A stretch of DNA of 64,000 nucleotides from Ctenosaura bakeri (Eukaryota; Chordata; Lepidosauria; Squamata; Iguanidae): the NCBI GenBank assembly GCA_948474755.1, contig CAOLHI010001843.1, positions 1 through 64,000 of the forward strand, given 5' to 3'. Positions 57,485 through 64,000 of the stretch are shown here, piece after piece (within the stretch, counting starts at the first letter, position 1; each line of letters begins with the position of its first letter). The translations under genes were made by a program, and so were the position numbers. The notes beneath the pieces are model-generated. The model had not been told where the DNA came from. It was given only the letters and a program-made list of their open reading frames with translations, and did not search any database.

Positions 57485-58035
57485 ATACTACTGAATTTGG
57501 TTTGTTTTGACTTTTTTTTTTTTAAATCTAGTATACAATTGCTAATTTTAATCTTTAGTTTGTCCTCTTGATCTCTTTTCCCTCTACTTTTCCTATCCAA
57601 AGTTGCTATCTCTCCTTTCACGTTCTACCTTATGGCTGCCACAGATGCTGAAAGCTCTACATACTGAGGCTTTACCTTGATTAATAACCAGCCTGATAAG
57701 GAATTCTGAGAACTTGAAATATTGGTTGGCCCTAGCAAAACAGAAGTTAGCAAAGTGTCACTTCCAGTCTGCATATGAAAATGACCCCCAAGGCCATTTA
57801 TAAGGTTCATGGCACTCTCTCCCAATTTCTTTTCAGCCAGAAAAAACAATCAAGATTTTTGCGACTGGAGACTGTCAGTCTCTTGCAGTTGTTGGAAACT
57901 GATACCCCCAGACCTCAAGCATAAAAGAACAAAAGAAAGAAGGAAAATAAATAAATAAATAAATAATAAGCAAACAAACCTCTCTTTGTCTATTAATTCT
58001 GTTATGTCTGCCTCTGATCACAAAATAAAATTACA
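57485..58035. other. No gene; (AAAT)n microsatellite
   Basis: (AAAT)n at about 57944-57967 just before the CR1. The rest shows nothing. Confidence 0.5.
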
Positions 58036-58039
58036 AAGT

Positions 58040-59332
58040 CAACAGAGTCATTTAAACAGTCAGTTTGCAATTACTTAGAAAACAATGCTGTAATCACTAA
58101 AAGTCAATATGGATTTCTCAGAAATAAGTCAAGCCAGATGAATCTTATCTCTTTTTATGATAGACTTACAAGCTTGATAGATGAAGGGAATGCTGTGGAC
58201 ATAGCATATCTTGATTTCAGTAAGGCCTTTGACAAAGTCCCACATGACATCTTGCAAAGAAGCTAGTAAAATGTGGGCTGGATAGGGCTACTGTTAGGTG
58301 GAATGGTAACTGGTTGACTGACCAAACCCAAAGGGTGCACACCAATGGCTGCTTTTCATCCTGGAGAGAAGTGAAAAGTGGGGTGCCACAGGGGTCTGTC
58401 CTGGGCCCAGTGCTATTCAACATCTTCATCAATGACTTGGATGAAGGAGTAGAGGGCATGCTGATCAAATTTGCAGATGATACCAAATTTGGACTGGTTG
58501 GTAACACCCCAGAGGACAGGATCAAAATTCAAAATGATCTTGACAGATTGGAATGCTGGGCCAAGGCTAACAAAATGAATTTCAACAGAGAGAAATGTAA
58601 GTTCCTGTACTTAGGCAGAAAAAAATGGAATGCACAAATATAGGATGGGGGTCACGTGGCTGGACCCATGAAAGGGAACTAGGAGTCTTGGTAGATCACA
58701 AGCTGAACATGAGTCAGCAGTGTGATGAGGCAGCGAAGAAGCCAACATGATTCTTGGTTGCAGCATTAAGAGTATGGTATCTAGATGGAGGGAGATAATG
58801 GTATCTATTCTGTATTGGTTAGACTTCATCTGGAATACTGTGTCCAATTTTGGGCACCTCAATTCAAGAAGGATATAGACAAGCTGGAACATGTCCAGAG
58901 GAGGGCAACCAAAATGGTGAAGGGTCTGGAAGCCATGCCCTATGAGGAACGGCTTAGGGAGCTGGGTATGTTTAGTCTGCAGAAGAGAAGGTTAAGAGAG
59001 GACATGATAGCCATGTTTAAATATTTGAAGGGATGTTGTGTCGAGGAGGGAGCGGACTTGTTTTCCACTGTTCCAGAGACTAGGACAAGGAGCAATGGAT
59101 TCAAACTGCAGGAAAGGAGATTCCATCTGAACCTCAGGAAGAACTTCCTGACGGTCAGAGCTGTCTGGCAGTGGAATATGCTGCCTTGGAGTGTGACGGA
59201 GTCTCTTTCTTTGGAGGTTTTTGAGCAGAGGCTGGATGGTCATCTGTTGGGAATGCTTTGATGTCTGTTCCTGCATGGCAGGGGGTTGGACTGGATGGCC
59301 CCTGTGGTCTCTTCTAACTCTATGATTCTATA
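58040..59332 (+). mobile_element. CR1 LINE, 5'-truncated
   Basis: About 1.3 kb of ORF2 RT and 3' end. RT motif [15 protein letters not shown] near 58211-58252, motif [21 protein letters not shown] in the frame at 58314-58643 (residues 22-41), FADDTKF retained, then C-terminal region in the frame 58785-59261. Frameshifts near 58255 and 58640-58780. Ends CTATGATTCTATA with only part of the terminal repeat. Confidence 0.95.
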
Positions 59333-59334
59333 AG

Positions 59335-61865
59335 TTTGGAAACCCACCTTTACATGTGGTTTTACCCTAAAGTTTTAGTCCAGTCAAGCTGGTCCACAGT
59401 ATAAGAAAAGCACTCATCTCTTGGTGCCTTTATTTTTTTGATTTAACTATTATTCTTGGATGTAGATTGCTAATGTGCATATAGAAAGAGAAGCATATCA
59501 TACCAGAGGCATAAGAGCAAATGGCCTAAATCTTATTGCTAGTCCCTGCTAAAATAGACTCACTGAACAAAAACCTGACATTTATGTATATCACATTAAA
59601 TCTGCAAGTCTGCTTTGTTGGAACTGGTGACTGTATTTAGGCCATAATAGGAAAATGGTTAAATGACTCAATACACCCTGTAAAGATATTAATCAGTTTT
59701 ATAGGAATCACACTCTTGGTCTATTAGCCTTCGATATATTCTCTTATGAAAATTGTTCTCTCATGTTCTTTTCCAGCTTTGTTACTTGAGACTCTCCTCT
59801 TGTAGGAACATACACAAGAGCATCAAGACACCATTTTGCATAAAATGTGCATATACTGATGTATTTGTGTAGTTGCATACAATTCCTATTAATTTAAAAT
59901 AGAAATATATATTGCCAATAGTTGGCAAGATTGACCAGTTGATCTGAGCATTCGTTTAGTTTACTTTCTAAGTCCTGAATATTTATGGCCAACTTCAAAG
60001 CCCTCTTCTACTTTCTTATTTCTTTTTTATGTCATTTTTTTTAAATTATCAGACTAGGCTAGGATTAGACAAACCTTCATATGCAATACAACAATACCTT
60101 TAAATACAAAAGTATCCTCTATAATATAGGATATTAAGTCACCATAACAAAAATTGATCACCTCCCACGGAAAAAGGCAATATCTGAAATAATGCCTTCA
60201 GTCTTATTGTAACTTAATTTTCTGAGTGCCTGGCTGTACAAATAATTCAGGATCTGTACCACTGTAGAGCACAGGTGTGAAATTCCACTGTTGCCCACAA
60301 AAAAAATACAACACCAGATGTTTCTTTCTGACATTTAGTGTGTGTGTGTGTGTGTGTGTGTGTTTGAAGAACTCTGGTCAAATCGGTTCAGAAAGTTTCC
60401 AATCTTTCTAGGGGGAAAAAGAGAAGAATGCTGCCCCTTTCCAGACCCGTGATGGAAGCTGGTAGTTTCCATGTTGGTGAAGCAGTGAAAATGCTCTGTG
60501 TAATTTAAAGGAGCTGTCTAAGATCTGAAGTGTTACCTCCAAAATAGCTTCAGCACCATGGATAACTTCATTCAGTTTCAGTTAAGATCTAGAGTGGTTC
60601 ATCATTTCACTGACATGGAAGCCATCAGCTACCACTGCTTTCAAACTGAGTGAAGATGCAAGCAGTTCTGTAAGTGTGTAGGAAAAAGAGGGAAGGTAGG
60701 ATTTTTTCCCTTCACCCCCCTTCAGCTCTGTTGGCAAAGAGCTAGCTGAGGAGGAATGGGAAATGTTGTTCTCTCAAAGATTCTGATTTACAATTTCGTT
60801 TGCCTTTTTAATTTGGGAGCAATAAATAAATAAGCCTGCCATGGTAATGATTATTTAGCAAAATGTGAGTAAATATTTCTAAATTAAGAATTTGTCAAGA
60901 AAAGCATGAGCAATGGAGCAATCCTAAGTAGAGGACAAAATGATGGAGGATCTACTGCTGGTTTGCACTGGTGAAGTAAGAGACAGATTATTCCACAAAG
61001 AGACTAGATGGATCTCTAGTCTTTAAAGGTCACTCTCTTGAAACAAATGTGAAAAAATCCATAAGCCTGGCCCTTGGTCTCTTAGGTATTAGAGGAGCTT
61101 TGGATCCGCTGATCACTCTGAAATGTTCCCAGAATAGCAGAGGGTCACCCATTGTCACATTTTTGACAGCCATCTGATGAGTTTAGGATTACACTGCAAG
61201 ATATTATTTGGAACAGTTCATGAATAAATGTTGAACCAAACTGAAGTATCTCCTTTCTCAATAAATTACCAGAATTTTCACCACATGCTTTCATTTTTCT
61301 ATGACAAATCACTAATGGTAGTATCCTTCCAAGCAGAAAAAAGGACCATTTTTTTTATTAGGCTTGCAGAATAATTCAGTGGACTTGAAGATAATTGATT
61401 TATGCCAAGAGGGAGTTTGGCTGTTCACGGTTTGTTAAATTATTTTAATATTCAGTTTGAATTTCATATCTTTTAGTTGCTGACCTCTATTAGATTTCTA
61501 TGCCTCATTGCTACTGCATCCCACTGTTGCCTACAGAGCTGTATGAGAAAATGATTTTCCTTTGAAAATGTATATAGACTGGCAAGGGGAGAATCTATTG
61601 CCTAGAACTAAGTAAGCATTCATTTTTAGAGTTTGCAAACTGCCACTTAAAAATATTAAAGCCATCTGTAGCCACACTTATATAGCTGCTACTACATGAG
61701 GAAATAAACACTTCCTGTAGCAGTGGAAAACTGTCCTTAGATTCTTTAACTGTGTATACCATAAAAAAGAAAAGTGAAAAATTGCTTTTCTCCTCTGCAT
61801 GAGGCAGATATGGTCCTTTTGTAGCACAGGCACAGAACATGCATGATCCAGTTTAATTCAAAACT
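59335..61865. other. No recognisable gene; (TG)n microsatellite
   Basis: (TG)n at 60339-60363. No other features and no protein-like frame; the longest element-free stretch at the right side. Confidence 0.5.
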
Positions 61866-61874
61866 ATAGCTATG

Positions 61875-61980
61875 AAAAAGTTACAGTTTTGGACTACAAC
61901 TCTCAGAACCCTGAACATTCAAAACCAATACCCACTCTGGCTGAGTGATTCTGGGAGACATCCTCTTTCAAAAAGATCTC
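61875..61980. mobile_element. Short inverted-repeat MITE (T type)
   Basis: GAAAAAGTTACAGTTTTGGA and CTACAACTCTCAGAACCCTG at left; GTGATTCTGGGAGACATCCT and CTTTCAAAAAGATCTCTTTC at right. Confidence 0.6.
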
Positions 61981-62287
61981 TTTCCAAACTGTTTCCAAAC
62001 TCTGTTCAATAGTCTCCTTCATAGGAAGACTCTGGTCAGTTCCAAGTAGAAGTACATTCATTTGAGAAGACAGGGATGATTTGTTGAGTATTATGGAGGC
62101 TTGAACAGAACTCTCACTCCACTTTTAACATCCTATTGCACAGCCCATCAATTTGCCTGTTTATAAGTATCAACTCTGGTATGCTGACTGTACAGGCACA
62201 ATCTTTGCTTTAGCAGGCAGAAGTAATGGTTCAGAGACTTTCCTAAGAGAAGGAATGGGCTGAAAGGAAAATATGCTGCAAGCAGTT

Positions 62288-62288
62288 A

Positions 62289-62321
<33 letters not shown>

Positions 62322-62439
62322 GTGCCATTCCAACATCTGGTGACCCTAAGGTGACCCTATCACAGGTTGAGCAGGGAATTGAATCCTGGCCTCCAGGGTT
62401 GTAGTCCAGCACTCAAACCACTAAACCATGCTGGCTCTG
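62288..62439 (-). mobile_element. CORE-type SINE, internally deleted (minus strand)
   Basis: A (GTT)n tail at 62290-62320, then TGTGCCATTCCAACATCTGG and CCCTATCACAGG, joined directly to GAGCAGGGAATTGAATCCTG and CAAACCACTAAACCATGCTG. The CORE segment is missing (about 60-70 bp relative to 24174). Confidence 0.85.
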
Positions 62440-62466
62440 CACGTAGCTATACTTCTGTTGCAATCA

Positions 62467-62487
62467 GTGTGTGTGTGTGTGTGTGTT
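62467..62487 (+). repeat. (GT)n microsatellite
   Basis: Ten GT units. Confidence 0.9.
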
Positions 62488-62489
62488 TT

Positions 62490-64000
62490 ACAGATGGAAC
62501 TACTACAACATGCAAACCCATCACAAGAGCATGCATATTATGCTGTAGGACATTCTTTACCAATACAGAGGCGATCTTGATATATTGAAAAGTGCTTCCC
62601 TGTCTTCTCTGGATACAGGTATAATCATGATGAGACCTGCCAGAACACTTCTTCGGAGGATTCAGTGGCACTGATTAATGTAGGAATGGTAAATTCTGGG
62701 GACTGGGTGGTAACATTAGACCAGGGACTGCAACCTGCTGCTCTTCTGAATTCATCTGAAAACAAGGTGTGTAGGGAACATAAACTTGTGAAAGCAAGAC
62801 TCTGCTTTAAAACAATGTGTGGGCTTCTTATGTGCCTTGTTCTCAAATACATTTCTATGTATTTTCACACCATGCTTCCAAACTTTGGCATTGCAGTGGA
62901 ACCTTTGGTGCCAGCAAGGACAGCTGGTGGGGACAAGGAAAAAAAAATGAGCTGCATGGTCTTCTCCCTGACACTAATGGACAACTGAGATTCATCTGAA
63001 ATTGCTGTATGCAGGATGCTTTCACAGTGGCTTTTGTATCTGCATGAACTGTAACACCTACAGCAGTGAATAACACTGGGCTGTTGGACAGTATGCTCTC
63101 CTAGCAGGCACCAGTCATATGTGTACAGTGAAGAAATACAATATTTTAGTCAGGTTATATTTTAGTATTTGCCACAACAGTATTCAGGCACCAATTTCTG
63201 CACCCCTGAAAGGAGGTGTGGGACTATGCATGCTATTCCTGACTTTGAACAACCCCATGTATGCCTCTTCTACCTCTGACCTTCCTGTGTTGAATGGGAA
63301 GATTCCATTTTGCCTGTCCAAAAGGAGACTGGCCAGGCTTCCTCACCACTGGGAAGATTCTTAGCATAATCAGATTATTCAAAGTGAGCTGGTATGTGTA
63401 AAAATATTGGAGGCAAAACTTATTTGCACAGTACTACTCTTCCATCCACAGTGCCGGCAAATAACACCTGAATATGGCTAGTGTGATACCACCCTGGACT
63501 GAAAATGAAACTCTTAACCTTGCTTAGCCATTCAGTGTGAACATGATATTCTCCATGTGTGAGTAGGGTGCCATGAATGCTGGTACTGCCCTTTACATTC
63601 TGGGAGATGTAGTCCAAAAAGTAACATTTCTGAGCTCTGGTTCAGATCTTGCCGTGTTAAATAGCAAGGTCTGAAAAGGCATTCTATTTGCATTTGTTTG
63701 AACATGAGTAGAACTTTTATGCACAATCACACATCTTGCTTTTTCAGAGTGCCTGAGCAACCTGGGTCATTCTACCTTCATCTAAGTGATTGTGTGGAGC
63801 TCTTTTTCAGAACTTGCCACTCAACATGGGGGCAGGCCCAACATGCAGAGCCTTGTACCCTATTCCCATGTTGAAGAACAGGGATTCTCAATAAATTCTG
63901 ACCTGCTCCGCCAGTCATGTTGTGGGTTTCTTTGCATTTCTATTCCCCTTCATTTGTGTGCCATTCTCCCACACCCACTCAGTTAAGCTGTCTGCCTTCC
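62490..64000. other. No recognisable gene; one short MITE arm
   Basis: At 63590-63645, CATTCTGGGAGATGTAGTCC and AAAAAGTAACATTTCTGAGC look like the right arm of the T-type short MITE. The remainder shows nothing identifiable. Confidence 0.45.

Overview
The window looks like non-coding nuclear DNA of a squamate reptile, probably a lizard. The lineage call rests on its mobile elements: a Sauria-type tRNA SINE with a target duplication at about 26.02-26.24 kb, an RTE-BovB LINE on the minus strand at about 32.29-34.40 kb, several CR1 LINEs ending in the diagnostic ATTCTATGATTCTATGA-like terminus, L2 LINE remnants, and a 5S-rRNA-derived SINE. I found no host protein-coding exon, rRNA, tRNA gene or CRISPR. 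Nearly every recognisable reading frame belongs to a retrotransposon or is a chance frame inside a GC-rich transposon. The segment is therefore intergenic or deep intronic.

Layout. 0-1.3 kb is an L2 remnant followed by a purine-rich tract with a (GGAA)n microsatellite. 4.4-4.8 kb holds a hAT-like MITE. 5.85-6.70 kb holds two adjacent GC-rich MITEs. 7.8 kb holds a tRNA/CORE-type SINE, and 8.5-10.5 kb the best CR1 copy. 11.6-12.4 kb has a long hairpin, a palindromic MITE and a SINE. 15.08-16.5 kb has a GC-rich MITE and an L2 tail interrupted by a CR1. 17.4-18.4 kb has two palindromic MITEs, one of them inside a SINE. 20.4-21.5 kb has a BovB fragment and an unclassified block. 21.8-23.0 kb has a pair of diverged repeats. 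24.0-24.4 kb has a BovB end and a SINE. 24.56-27.70 kb is a near full-length CR1 (ORF1 esterase, endonuclease and RT remnants) broken by a Sauria SINE and a large deletion. 32.1-34.4 kb has a 5S-SINE and a BovB with a GC-rich MITE inside. 35.5-36.8 kb is an L2 tail with a minus-strand CR1 inside. 37.8-47.0 kb is rich in MITEs, with an unknown repeat pair and L2 ends. 49.2-50.1 kb is a repeat cluster. 51.7-57.5 kb has two hAT MITEs and several GC-rich and palindromic MITEs. 58.0-59.3 kb is a CR1. The last 4.6 kb is mostly unique-looking.

The most interesting signal is a set of about 21 short DNA elements that share a terminal motif close to GGGCCnTTTCnnCAC and often have 3-bp flanking duplications. 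They carry two unrelated interiors. One is an almost fully palindromic AT-rich body of about 170-225 bp. The other is a GC-rich, CpG-rich body of about 400-440 bp. The GC-rich type conserves a consensus 5' splice-donor sequence (AGGTAAGTG-like) in every copy. In four copies it also has a second donor near the other end, so both donors face outward from a GC-rich core. It also keeps a conserved snap-back motif. Together these suggest a compact mobile unit that could act as a bidirectional first-exon cassette. That role is a hypothesis from sequence pattern only.

Nested insertions give a relative chronology: MITE into SINE, MITE into BovB, MITE into MITE, SINE into CR1, and CR1 into L2 twice.
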